Below, piece by piece: positions 1 to 7,583 of a DNA stretch of 64,000 nucleotides. The DNA is from an uncultured Collinsella sp. (lineage in GTDB: Bacteria; Actinomycetota; Coriobacteriia; Coriobacteriales; Coriobacteriaceae). The notes beneath the pieces are model-generated. The model was given only the letters and a program-made list of their open reading frames with translations. It was not told the DNA's origin and ran no database searches. The stretch is taken from positions 1 to 64,000 of the forward strand of contig CATXID010000003.1 in assembly GCA_958369225.1 (NCBI GenBank), read 5' to 3'. Positions within the stretch are counted from its first letter, which is position 1. Each line of letters begins with the position of its first letter. The position numbers and the translations under genes were made by a program.

Positions 1-276
1 CCGGAGGGCCCCCGCGGGCGGGAATCCCGCACTCCATATTTTGTTCACAAATGAATAGAACCCTCAGTTGCTTCGCTGAGGCCGTATTCGAAGCAGCAGC
101 TTCTGATATTGGCGATGACCAGCTGGTTTATAGGTGTTAAGGCATCGGTCATCTCTGGAGCGCCACTTTACTCCAAAAGCGTCAGCTATTTGTTTCCCGT
201 CGGTAAAAGGCAGGTTTTGTTCGCCAAGCGTTCTTATACATAGAGAAATTCGGGTTCGAACCCGTGGCGCGGCAAC

Positions 277-306
277 AAAAAAGCGATCAACCGGAGTCGA
301 TCGCTT
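277..306 (-). terminator. Rho-independent terminator, distal
   Basis: On the minus strand a GCGATC stem with a short loop is followed by TTTTTT. It lies downstream of the partial tRNA-Lys 3' end at 319-335, so this 3'-end copy is followed by a terminator just as the intact tRNA is. Confidence 0.6.
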
Positions 307-318
307 TCTATTCTATGG

Positions 319-441
319 TGGGCCGTCAGGGGTTCAGCCTGCTCCGCAGGCGGCCGCTGCGGCGCTTTCGCGCCTTGCGCGCTGCGCTGGCAAACGCTCA
401 CGCGTTTACTCAGCTCCGCGCCCCGACGGGTTCGAACCCGT
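319..441 (+). repeat. tRNA-associated palindromic module, Lys copy
   Basis: The left edge (319-335) repeats 17 bases of the tRNA-Lys 3' end exactly (498-514), read in the same orientation. It is followed by hairpins GCCTGC/GCAGGC, GGCGC/GCGCC and AAACGC/GCGTTT, then the box CTCAGCTCCGCGCCC and a T-arm-like GGGTTCGAACCC. The two edges are inverted relative to each other. The same architecture recurs at 11937-12073 and 49587-49725, both beside tRNA genes. Confidence 0.6.
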
Positions 442-452
442 GGAAGGACGAC

Positions 453-483
453 AAAAAAGACGGCCAACCGAAGTTGACCGTCT
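453..483 (-). terminator. tRNA-Lys terminator
   Basis: Read on the minus strand, GACGGTCAAC, a short loop and GTTGGCCGTC are followed by TTTTTT, 15 bases after the tRNA-Lys 3' end. Confidence 0.8.
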
Positions 484-497
484 CAACAATCTTTGGG

Positions 498-570
498 TGG
501 GCCGTCAGGGGTTCGAACCCTGGACCTTGGGATTAAAAGTCCCCTGCTCTGCCAGCTGAGCTAACGGCCC
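498..570 (-). tRNA. tRNA-Lys (anticodon UUU)
   Basis: A complete cloverleaf is visible: acceptor GGGCCGT/ACGGCCC, D-arm TAGCTCAGC, anticodon loop CTTTTAA with anticodon TTT, and T-arm GGTTCGAACC. The discriminator is A. The 3' CCA is not encoded: the next bases are CCC. Confidence 0.95.
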
Positions 571-579
571 GCGGGTGGC

Positions 580-608
580 ATTGTACCACGGTCTGGGGCT
601 ATTCCCAA
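580..608 (-). promoter_or_regulatory. Candidate tRNA-Lys promoter
   Basis: On the minus strand TTGGGA (603-608) and TACAAT (580-585) are separated by 17 bases and end about 10 bases before the tRNA. The -35 overlaps the last codons of the neighbouring aminopeptidase gene. Confidence 0.5.
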
Positions 609-1879
609 CTCCATTGGCCGTTCTGGAAAATCACAACTTCACGTCCATCAGGCGTAATGCCCGCAATATCGATATCGTCCGTGCCAATCATAAAGTCGAC
701 GTGCGTGCTCGAAACGTTGACGCCATGCTCTAGGAGCTCTTCTTTGGACATATCATATCCGCCCTCGATGCACTCGGGGAAGCCGACGCCCAGCGCAAGG
801 TGGCAGCTGGCGTTCTCGTCATAGAGCGTATCGTAGAACAGAACACCACTTTCGCGGATCGGCGTGTTCTTGGAAATGAGCGCGACCTCTCCCAGGTGAG
901 CAGCGCCCTCGTCAGTATCGATGATACTTGCGAGCGTTGCCTTGCCCACGCGGGCGTCGTAGTCCACCACGCGGCCGCCCTCGAACTTAATCCAAAAATC
1001 GTCAACCTTGTTACCGTGGTGAATGAGCGGCATAGCCGAATACACGATACCGTCGGCACGCATACGATCAGGCGAGGTGAAGACCTCCTCGGTGGGGATG
1101 TTGGGGAAGAAGGGATGTCCATCGGGCGTCCTGCCCTTGCCACCGGCCCACTCGTGACCCTTCGTCATGCCAATCGTCAGATCGGTTCCATTTGCCGAGG
1201 TGTAATGCAGCCGGTCAAAACGATTGTCGTTCAGGAAGCGTAAGTTCTTTTCGAACGCCGCGTCATGAAGCTCCCAGTCGCTCTCCGGGTCCTGGCCATC
1301 GGCGCGAGCGGTGTGCAGAATCGCATTCCACAGCTTATAGATTGCAACCTCATCGGCGTCTCCCGGGAACACCTCGCGCGCCCAAGCCACGACCGGAGCG
1401 CCGGCGATGCACCACGGATTGATGTTGTAATCCAGCCCACGGCGGAAAACTTTGCACTGCGTATTCCTCGCCTTGGATGCCGCGGCCGGCTTGGCTGGAT
1501 CGATGCCCTTGAGGGCCGCAGGATCCGCACCCTCGATAAAGACAAAGCAGGCACCATCCTGGGCCAAGGAATCCAGCTGCATGCGCTTCCACTCGGGTGT
1601 CTGCTCAAAATAGCTTTTCTCGACATGCTCGTACGTGAGCCTCGTCACGGCATCATCGGCCCAAATGACCGTCACGTGGCCGGCGCCGGCAGCATAGGCC
1701 TCCGCGACCACCACGCGCGCAAACGGCGCGCACTCGACCGGAGACTGAACGACGACCTCCTGGCCGGGCTTGACGTTTACGCCCTTGCGGACGACCAGGC
1801 GCGCGTAGTTTTTAATCTTGGGCTCCAGGGCCTTCATGCCCTCCAGAGCCTCTTCGACCGTCAGGGCAGCTCGAATCAT
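599..1879 (-). CDS. M29 family aminopeptidase (AmpS/PepS type)
   Basis: The product (426 residues) is a metal-dependent leucyl-type aminopeptidase of family M29, a cytoplasmic enzyme that trims N-terminal residues from peptides. The family pattern is clear: an N-terminal domain, the NIPTEEVFTSP segment with metal-binding glutamates in the middle, and a C-terminal region with VSSTHVDFMIG. I placed the start at the second ATG because GGAG stands 6 bases before it; the ATG four codons upstream has no ribosome binding site. It is close to tRNA-Lys on the same strand but is probably a separate unit. The length is normal for the family. The physiological substrate cannot be read from the sequence. 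Confidence 0.9.
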   Translation of the reverse strand: MIRAALTVEEALEGMKALEPKIKNYARLVVRKGVNVKPGQEVVVQSPVECAPFARVVVAEAYAAGAGHVTVIWADDAVTRLTYEHVEKSYFEQTPEWKRMQLDSLAQDGACFVFIEGADPAALKGIDPAKPAAASKARNTQCKVFRRGLDYNINPWCIAGAPVVAWAREVFPGDADEVAIYKLWNAILHTARADGQDPESDWELHDAAFEKNLRFLNDNRFDRLHYTSANGTDLTIGMTKGHEWAGGKGRTPDGHPFFPNIPTEEVFTSPDRMRADGIVYSAMPLIHHGNKVDDFWIKFEGGRVVDYDARVGKATLASIIDTDEGAAHLGEVALISKNTPIRESGVLFYDTLYDENASCHLALGVGFPECIEGGYDMSKEELLEHGVNVSSTHVDFMIGTDDIDIAGITPDGREVVIFQNGQWSWE

Positions 1880-1907
1880 GTGCCACTCCATCTATCTATA
1901 GAACAGT

Positions 1908-1938
1908 AAAAAGGCGCGCCGCAAAAACGACGCGCCTT
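1908..1938 (-). terminator. Terminator after the membrane-protein gene
   Basis: The arms AAGGCGCG and CGCGCCTT are followed by TTTTT on the minus strand. This ends the purC-membrane protein unit. Confidence 0.75.
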
Positions 1939-1968
1939 ATATCTTAGCGATATGTATGGATACAAACG

Positions 1969-2544
1969 CTACTTCTTCTTGGAGTCCTTCTTGTCCTCCT
2001 CGGCAGCCGAGCGTTCGATAAGAGCGTTGAGCTTGTTCTCGGACATGCCCTCGGCCTGCGTGCGGTACATGCTGCGCAGGGGACGAATACGAACGAAGTC
2101 GTAGATAAAATCACCCAGAATGATGACATAGGACAAAACGATGCCGACCATCTGGACGGGACTGGACACCGTGCCGCCGGGAGCGAAGTAGAGCGAAGCC
2201 CAAATTGCCACGACGAGTACCATGCCGATGGCGAGCACGGCCCACCAGATACGACGGCGCTTGGTGTAGTCCTCGTCCTGCTTGAGGAGAATATTCGACA
2301 CCGTGTAGATACGATCCTCGTGAGCACGCTGTTTGGCCTTGCGGGCGCGCTTCTCCTCCTTGGAAAGGCCTTCCAGGTTTTCACCCTTCTCGAGCTCTTT
2401 GCGGCGAGCTTTAGACGAAGCCGGCACGACGCGAACGGAGCTCGCTGCCTGGCGGGCGGGTTTAGCAGATGCGGCGGACTTGCGCGCAACCCCGGTAACC
2501 TCGTGGGATTGCGTGCGCTTGTTCGTGGCGCTACGGGTACTCAC
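1969..2544 (-). CDS. Membrane protein with two transmembrane helices, function unknown
   Basis: The protein has 191 residues. The first 100 are basic and low in complexity (Lys, Arg, Ala, Ser-rich). Two hydrophobic helices follow (roughly residues 100-120 and 131-150), then a charged tail ending in three lysines. The topology suggests that both ends are cytoplasmic. It starts with GTG directly after the purC stop codon, so the two genes are probably translated in series, with GGAG about ten bases upstream. I recognise no family. The coupling to purC may be only positional. Confidence 0.75.
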   Translation of the reverse strand: MSTRSATNKRTQSHEVTGVARKSAASAKPARQAASSVRVVPASSKARRKELEKGENLEGLSKEEKRARKAKQRAHEDRIYTVSNILLKQDEDYTKRRRIWWAVLAIGMVLVVAIWASLYFAPGGTVSSPVQMVGIVLSYVIILGDFIYDFVRIRPLRSMYRTQAEGMSENKLNALIERSAAEEDKKDSKKK

Positions 2545-3432
2545 TTATGCGTTCTCCTTCATGCTTGTGAACTGGGAGCCCGTGATGATCTGGAAGGCCC
2601 CTCGATAGCGCTCGGACGTGCCATCGATGACCTCGGCGGGCAGGTGCGGGGTCTCCCCCGTCATATCCCAGTTGGCCTTGAGCCAATTGCGGACGAATTG
2701 CTTGTCGTAGCTGGGCTGAATCTTGCCCTCCTCGTAGCTGGCGGCAGGCCAGAAACGGCTGGAGTCGGGCGTGAGGCACTCGTCGATCAGCGTGACCTTG
2801 CCATCGATGACACCGAACTCGAACTTGGTGTCGGCGATGATGATGCCACGGGTCGCTGCATACTCGGCAGCAGCCTTGTAAATCTTGAGGGACAGGTCGC
2901 GAATCTGCGCGGCGATGTCCTCACCCACGATCTCGCAGCAACGCTCGAACGAAATGTTCTCGTCGTGGTCGCCGATCTCGGCCTTCGTGGACGGCGTGAA
3001 CAGCGGCTCGGGAAGCTTGGAGGCCTCGGTCAGACCCTCGGGCAGCTGAATGCCGCAGACGGTACCGTTCTCGTCATAGGTCTTCTTGCCCGAACCGGTC
3101 AGATAGCCGCGGACGATGCACTCGATAGGAATCGTCTGGGCCTTCTTGACCAGCATGGCGCGGCCTGCGAGGTAGTCACGATACTCGGCAAACTCCTCGG
3201 GGAAATCCGCCGGGTCGATGGAAACGAGGTGGTTGGGAACGATGTCGGAAAACTTATCGAACCAGAATGCCGAGATGCGGTTGAGCACCTCTCCCTTAAA
3301 CGGAATCTCGTCGGGAAGAATGAAGTCGAACGCAGAAATGCGGTCGGTGGCGACCATTAGCAGGTTTTCACCGGCATCGTAGATATCACGAACCTTGCCA
3401 CGGGAATCCGGACGACGCTCCATCGTTGTCAC
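2545..3432 (-). CDS. purC: Phosphoribosylaminoimidazole-succinocarboxamide synthase
   Basis: PurC joins aspartate to CAIR with ATP to make SAICAR in de novo purine synthesis. Family hallmarks are the N-terminal RGKVRDIY segment, the VATDRISAFD motif, IPIECIVRGYLTGSG, and IIIADTKFEFG with LIDECLTPDSSRFW near the C-terminus. The protein is about 295 residues, typical for the long form. I chose GTG at 3432 because AAGGAG lies 8 bases before it; a GTG three codons upstream overlaps that site. It leads a two-gene unit with the membrane protein downstream. Other purine genes in the window (purB, purA, purD) are scattered. Confidence 0.95.
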   Translation of the reverse strand: MTTMERRPDSRGKVRDIYDAGENLLMVATDRISAFDFILPDEIPFKGEVLNRISAFWFDKFSDIVPNHLVSIDPADFPEEFAEYRDYLAGRAMLVKKAQTIPIECIVRGYLTGSGKKTYDENGTVCGIQLPEGLTEASKLPEPLFTPSTKAEIGDHDENISFERCCEIVGEDIAAQIRDLSLKIYKAAAEYAATRGIIIADTKFEFGVIDGKVTLIDECLTPDSSRFWPAASYEEGKIQPSYDKQFVRNWLKANWDMTGETPHLPAEVIDGTSERYRGAFQIITGSQFTSMKENA

Positions 3433-3541
3433 GTGAGTCACTCCTTACCAAAATACGACAGTAATGCGGGTTCTTTCCCGCACGTTTTCGCAAACTCGGA
3501 GCGGCAGGGACGAAACCCCTCCTTCACCGAATAGCGAAAAG

Positions 3542-5107
3542 CTAGTGCTCCATTGTAGTAGATGCCGCGTCCGCCGTGTGCTCGCGAGGCAGATGAATCG
3601 TAAAAGTCGTACCCTTTCCAAGCTCCGACTCCACGGAAATGTAGCCATGATGGCGCTCGACAATCTGTTTAGTTACGGCGAGGCCCACGCCCAGGCCACC
3701 CGCTTCGCGGGCGCGGCTGGCGTCGGCACGCCAAAAACGACCGAAGATGCGCGACAAATCATCCTTGGCGATACCGATGCCCGTATCCGAAACCGCGATA
3801 TCGACGTGCTTGCGGTCACTGAGCACCGACACCACGACCCAACCCCCCTCGGGGGTATAGCGCATGGCGTTACTCAAAAGGTTGATGACGCATTGCGTGA
3901 TCATGTCGGGATCTGCCTCGACAACGTCATCGTGGCCCTGCGTCTCATCCGCAAAGCGCAAGCGCAGGTCACGATCGGCAAACAGTCGCTCCTGGCCATT
4001 CACAATTGAACGCACAAACGGCACCATGTCCACCGGCTCCAGGTTGAGCGGCGCGGTACTGTTTTCCATGCGCGACAGGTCGAGCATCTGCTGCACCAGA
4101 CGGGCCAGGCGGCGCGTCTCGGAAGCGACCGTCTCCAGATGCTCGTCGTCGGTGGGATACACACCGTCTTGCATGGCCTCGACCGTTGCAAGCATGGCCA
4201 TGAGCGGCGTGCGCAGCTCATGAGCCACATCGGAAGTCAGGCGCTTCTCGTGCTTCATATCCTTTTCGAGTGAGGTGGCCATCTCGTCGAAGGTCTCTCC
4301 CAGCTGATCGATCTCATCATCGCCGCGCAAGCCCGTACGAGCGGACAGGTCTCCATCGCGGATCTGCTTGGCGGTGCTGGTAATACGATGAATCGGCTTG
4401 GTGAGCATGCGCGACACGAGTGATCCGATAACGACCGAGATGCAGACGGCCACAACCGCAGCAAGGGCCATGGCGTTAAAGGTCTTTTCTCTGAATGCTG
4501 AGTCTGCCTTGGTGAGCAGGGCATCGGAGCCAATCGCCCACAATTTGACCTGACCCACGTGCTCGCCGGAGGACGTCACGATCTCAACGTTGGCAACACT
4601 ATTGGAATCGGTGGGAGCAGACGAGACCGGGCTGTGCGATGCCTTCTTTCCGCTCGTACCGTCGGTCGTCGCCTGATTTTCGCGCACATCGGCAGTAGCG
4701 CTTGCCGAGGGCCACGAGTCGTCGTAGACGATGACGCCCTTTTTATTGACGACCTGCATGCCAAGATCGTCGGACACCAAGCTCGATGTCGCGACCGCAC
4801 GCAACTCCCCCGCGGTCCAATTGCCGTTTTCCTCGTACGACGTCGCAAGCTTTTCGGCTGCGGAATTGGCGATTTCGACAATATTGGAGCGCGTGTAATC
4901 CGTAAAAACCGTGCCCCATACAACGGAGACTACGCCCACCAGCACCAATACCGTCATGAGCGATGTCAGGGCAAAAGCCAGGGCCATACGCGAGGGATAG
5001 CTCATCGTTGGCCGTGAATCGGAACGAGGCGTGTTCCAACTAGCCTTGGAACCCGCCTCGTTCTCCTGCTTATGCTTTTGCCCGATTTCAAAGCGCGCAG
5101 GTGTCAT
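3542..5107 (-). CDS. Two-component sensor histidine kinase
   Basis: The product (521 residues) is a membrane sensor that autophosphorylates a histidine. In order: a short cytoplasmic tail, TM1 at about 41-66, an extracytoplasmic sensor region of about 140 residues, TM2 at about 212-233, a HAMP linker (about 234-285), the H-box VAHELRTP with His296, the N-box NLLSNAMRYTPEGG (Asn413), the G1 box DTGIGI (441-446) and the G2 box GLGVGL (471-476). All catalytic motifs are intact. The gene lies 12 bases after the response regulator gene and forms an operon with it. The extracytoplasmic part is Ser/Thr/Asp-rich and its signal is unknown. The layout resembles the BaeS/PhoR class. Confidence 0.95.
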   Translation of the reverse strand: MTPARFEIGQKHKQENEAGSKASWNTPRSDSRPTMSYPSRMALAFALTSLMTVLVLVGVVSVVWGTVFTDYTRSNIVEIANSAAEKLATSYEENGNWTAGELRAVATSSLVSDDLGMQVVNKKGVIVYDDSWPSASATADVRENQATTDGTSGKKASHSPVSSAPTDSNSVANVEIVTSSGEHVGQVKLWAIGSDALLTKADSAFREKTFNAMALAAVVAVCISVVIGSLVSRMLTKPIHRITSTAKQIRDGDLSARTGLRGDDEIDQLGETFDEMATSLEKDMKHEKRLTSDVAHELRTPLMAMLATVEAMQDGVYPTDDEHLETVASETRRLARLVQQMLDLSRMENSTAPLNLEPVDMVPFVRSIVNGQERLFADRDLRLRFADETQGHDDVVEADPDMITQCVINLLSNAMRYTPEGGWVVVSVLSDRKHVDIAVSDTGIGIAKDDLSRIFGRFWRADASRAREAGGLGVGLAVTKQIVERHHGYISVESELGKGTTFTIHLPREHTADAASTTMEH

Positions 5108-5119
5108 ATGTGATTTCCT

Positions 5120-5842
5120 TTATTTCTCGTCCGACTTATCGGTCTTGGTCGGAGCCTCGAAGCGGTAGCCGACACCGTGGACGGTGTAGAGCCACTTGGG
5201 CTTCTTGGGGTCGTCGCCCAGCTTGGCGCGAAGGTTCTTCACGTGGCTGTCGATGGTGCGCTCGTAACCCTCAAAGTCGTAGCCGAGCACCTTCTCGACC
5301 AGCTCCATGCGGTTGTAGACGCGGCCGGGATGACGGGCAAGCGTGGTGAGCAGCTTGAACTCGGAAGCCGTCAGGTCGACTTCCTTGCCCTCGACCAAAA
5401 TCTTGTGGCCCGAGATGTCAATGACCAGATCGCCAAAGTCGAGTACCTCGACGGCCGGCTCATCGGCCTGGTGGGCACGGCGGAACAAGGCGCGTACGCG
5501 TGCGACAAGCTCGCGCGGCGAGAACGGCTTGATCAGGTAGTCGTCGGCACCGAGCTCGAGGCCGATAATACGGTCCTCGATCTCGCCCTTGGCCGTCAGC
5601 ATAATGATGGGGACATCCGAGGTGTCGCGAATGGTGCGGCAAACGCGCTCGCCGGGAATCTTAGGGAGCATGAGGTCGAGCACGACCAGGTCGAACTGAT
5701 GCTTCTCGAACTCCTCGATAGCGGACTGGCCGTCGCCCACGCCCACAACCCAATAGCCCTCGCGCTCGAGATAGGCAGCGACAGCGTCGCGGATTGCCTT
5801 CTCATCCTCGACCAGCAGAATCTTTTTTGCATCTGAAGCCAT
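5120..5842 (-). CDS. OmpR/PhoB-family response regulator
   Basis: The product (240 residues) is a DNA-binding regulator. The receiver domain (about 5-120) carries the acidic pair E12/D13, the phosphoacceptor Asp56 in LVVLDLMLP, the conserved Thr in MLTAKG and Lys in YLIKPFSP. A winged-helix Trans_reg_C domain (about 133-230) follows, with the recognition region ERTIDSHVKNLRAKLG. I used the ATG at 5842, which has an AGGGGGG-type site 7 bases upstream; a TTG seven codons earlier has none. It is the first gene of a kinase-regulator operon. The target genes cannot be deduced. Confidence 0.95.
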   Translation of the reverse strand: MASDAKKILLVEDEKAIRDAVAAYLEREGYWVVGVGDGQSAIEEFEKHQFDLVVLDLMLPKIPGERVCRTIRDTSDVPIIMLTAKGEIEDRIIGLELGADDYLIKPFSPRELVARVRALFRRAHQADEPAVEVLDFGDLVIDISGHKILVEGKEVDLTASEFKLLTTLARHPGRVYNRMELVEKVLGYDFEGYERTIDSHVKNLRAKLGDDPKKPKWLYTVHGVGYRFEAPTKTDKSDEK

Positions 5843-5995
5843 AACACGGCCCCCCTGTCTCAATTAGCTAAGAACAAGCTCATTTTAACGCACCTGAGCC
5901 CACCGGGTATCGCATGGGTGCGATAGCTCGGCGGGCGGTACTCATAGTCACAACGCGCTTATTCCCCTGTCGACGCCTTTTTAACCCCTCGGAGA

Positions 5996-7207
5996 CTAAA
6001 GAGAGAACAAGCGAGCGGTAACCGTCTCGGGAATTCCCTGACTGTTTCGCACCGTTGCGTACGTTAAGAACGAGTTCGATTTACCCGCCGTAGCAGGATA
6101 ATCGCCATACTCCAGGGCTCGGTCGGGCGACAGAAGCGAGCCGTAGGTCTTAGCCGAAGTGTCAATCAAAAAATGCGACGCCTGGACTTTAACCAGGTAT
6201 TTATTTTTCCTTCCCGCAGCGCACGCGAGCGGCTCACGCGAAAGGAAGAGGTACGGCCCGCCCTCGTTACCGATATAGGTGCCCATATTGCCCAGGCTAC
6301 CCACACCGTTATACGTCGCCTCAATGGAGAACACGAAGGTGTCGCCCATATACACGGCCTCGAAAGGCGAAACCGACGAAGGAAGCACCAGCTGAGCCCG
6401 CTTCGTATTGTTGCCGTCGGTCAGGTCGATTGCCGTCATACCGTAATAGACGCCCTCATCATTGTGCACGCGGGGCGAGATGGTCAGGATGCCGTCGCTC
6501 ACACGCGGGGCGGATGCGAAGCGGCCCGTCGACTTCCAAATAGTCTCAGGCTTGGACTCGCTGGGCGACTGACGGTAGCAGTACGAATCGTTACTCGTCT
6601 TGCTGCCGCCGGACGAGGGCATCTTATACCAGATGACCGACGACCCATACGCTGTGAAGAGCGGCGGATCGTAGTTTTCGCCACCGCGGTCGAGCTCGAC
6701 AGCGTTACCGGTAAGGGAGGAGCCTGCAAGGTTTTGCGCGTAGAGTTTCCAAGACGCATTGGCAAAGTTCATCTCGACCCACGCGAACACGCCATCACCC
6801 GCGCGGACGTCGTAAAACGCATAACCGGTTCCCTCAACGGGATCCTCGATAAGTGTGGTAAGCGAGCCGTCGCCCAGGCTGAGCACACCAAGCGTATTGG
6901 CATGCAGGGCAGAAGCAGGCGCCATCATCGCGGCAGCGTAGTCGCCATCACAGTAGTACAGCAGCGTGCCCAGCGGCAGCGTCCACGAGGCCGCAGGCTC
7001 AAGATCGATATCAACAGCTTCATACTCATCAATGATCGAGATAATCTTCGAATCGTCCTTGATAACCTGCGGCTCGCCGGCGGCATCGTCGCTGGTGCCC
7101 GTTTTTTTCGAGCAGCCGGCAAGCACCGTGGCAGCGCCCGCGGCAGCACCGCCGAGCACAAAGCCACGGCGCGATATTCCATTCTTGATGTGGTCGGCGA
7201 TACCCAT
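5996..7207 (-). CDS. Tat-type lipoprotein with predicted beta-propeller-like body, unknown function
   Basis: The protein (403 residues) begins with an export signal containing SRRGF and a hydrophobic Ala/Gly stretch, followed by the lipobox LAGC, so it should be a lipid-anchored protein exported folded by the Tat route. The body is rich in short beta-strand-like stretches with Trp, Gly and Asp (for example FAWVEMNFANASW and SSVIWYKMP), resembling periplasmic beta-propeller proteins; that is inference. The start ATG shares its A with the TAA of the upstream TSCPD gene, so translation is coupled. No enzyme motif is recognisable. It may work with the small cysteine-rich partner. Confidence 0.75.
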   Translation of the reverse strand: MGIADHIKNGISRRGFVLGGAAAGAATVLAGCSKKTGTSDDAAGEPQVIKDDSKIISIIDEYEAVDIDLEPAASWTLPLGTLLYYCDGDYAAAMMAPASALHANTLGVLSLGDGSLTTLIEDPVEGTGYAFYDVRAGDGVFAWVEMNFANASWKLYAQNLAGSSLTGNAVELDRGGENYDPPLFTAYGSSVIWYKMPSSGGSKTSNDSYCYRQSPSESKPETIWKSTGRFASAPRVSDGILTISPRVHNDEGVYYGMTAIDLTDGNNTKRAQLVLPSSVSPFEAVYMGDTFVFSIEATYNGVGSLGNMGTYIGNEGGPYLFLSREPLACAAGRKNKYLVKVQASHFLIDTSAKTYGSLLSPDRALEYGDYPATAGKSNSFLTYATVRNSQGIPETVTARLFSL

Positions 7208-7470
7208 TAGGCGATCTCGGCGCGAGCGGCCTCGATAGCGCGCGTAAGCTGATCGGCGCAAGAGGTCTTTTTCATACCGCAGGTATTACCGGCGAGAACC
7301 TCAATTACGCGATCGGCAGGAGCACCCTCGACCAGCTTGGAGATTGCCTTGAGATTGCCGTCGCAGCCGCCGGTAAACTCAACGCCCAGCACCTTGCTGC
7401 CGTCATCGGAAAGGTCAAGGTGAATATTGCGAGAGCATACGCCCTGCGGCTTGTAGTCAAAACTAATCAT
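7207..7470 (-). CDS. TSCPD domain protein
   Basis: The protein (87 residues) matches the TSCPD family of small cysteine-rich proteins (TIGR03905 type). It has the family pattern PQGVCSRNI, FTGGCDGNL, then GNTCG and the signature TSCADQL, where the usual Pro is replaced by Ala. The four conserved cysteines suggest metal or nucleotide binding; related domains occur in ribonucleotide reductases. It overlaps the following lipoprotein gene by one base. The role is not established. Confidence 0.85.
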   Translation of the reverse strand: MISFDYKPQGVCSRNIHLDLSDDGSKVLGVEFTGGCDGNLKAISKLVEGAPADRVIEVLAGNTCGMKKTSCADQLTRAIEAARAEIA

Positions 7471-7583
7471 TGAGATCCCCTCTCAGAAAGAAATTTCAGA
7501 CGTCTATTATCCCCGCCTGGGCCGATTTATTATCGCAAGCACCGATTCAACATCCTACGATGCATGGACTGGTGGGGGCAAGA

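Larger units (their letters stand above)
1..497. other. Non-coding stretch with tRNA-derived fragments
   Basis: No convincing gene lies here. The stretch holds several short hairpins (for example CCTCAG/CTGAGG near position 72 and GAAGC/GCTTC near 90), two T-arm-like GGGTTCGAACCC sequences (252-263 and 428-439), two minus-strand terminators and one palindromic module that ends in a copy of the tRNA-Lys 3' end. Open frames across it read through tRNA-like sequence and have no ribosome binding site. Confidence 0.6.

Noticed and set aside
319..441. CRISPR-like or integron-like repeat
   Set aside because: There are no regular repeat-spacer units, no cas genes and no integrase. The repeats are palindromes tied to tRNA ends.
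134..559. Open frame across the tRNA-Lys region
   Set aside because: It reads through a tRNA gene and T-arm fragments and has no start signal.
2320..3360. 346-codon open frame antisense to purC
   Set aside because: It is a shadow frame over a clear purC gene, with no ribosome binding site.
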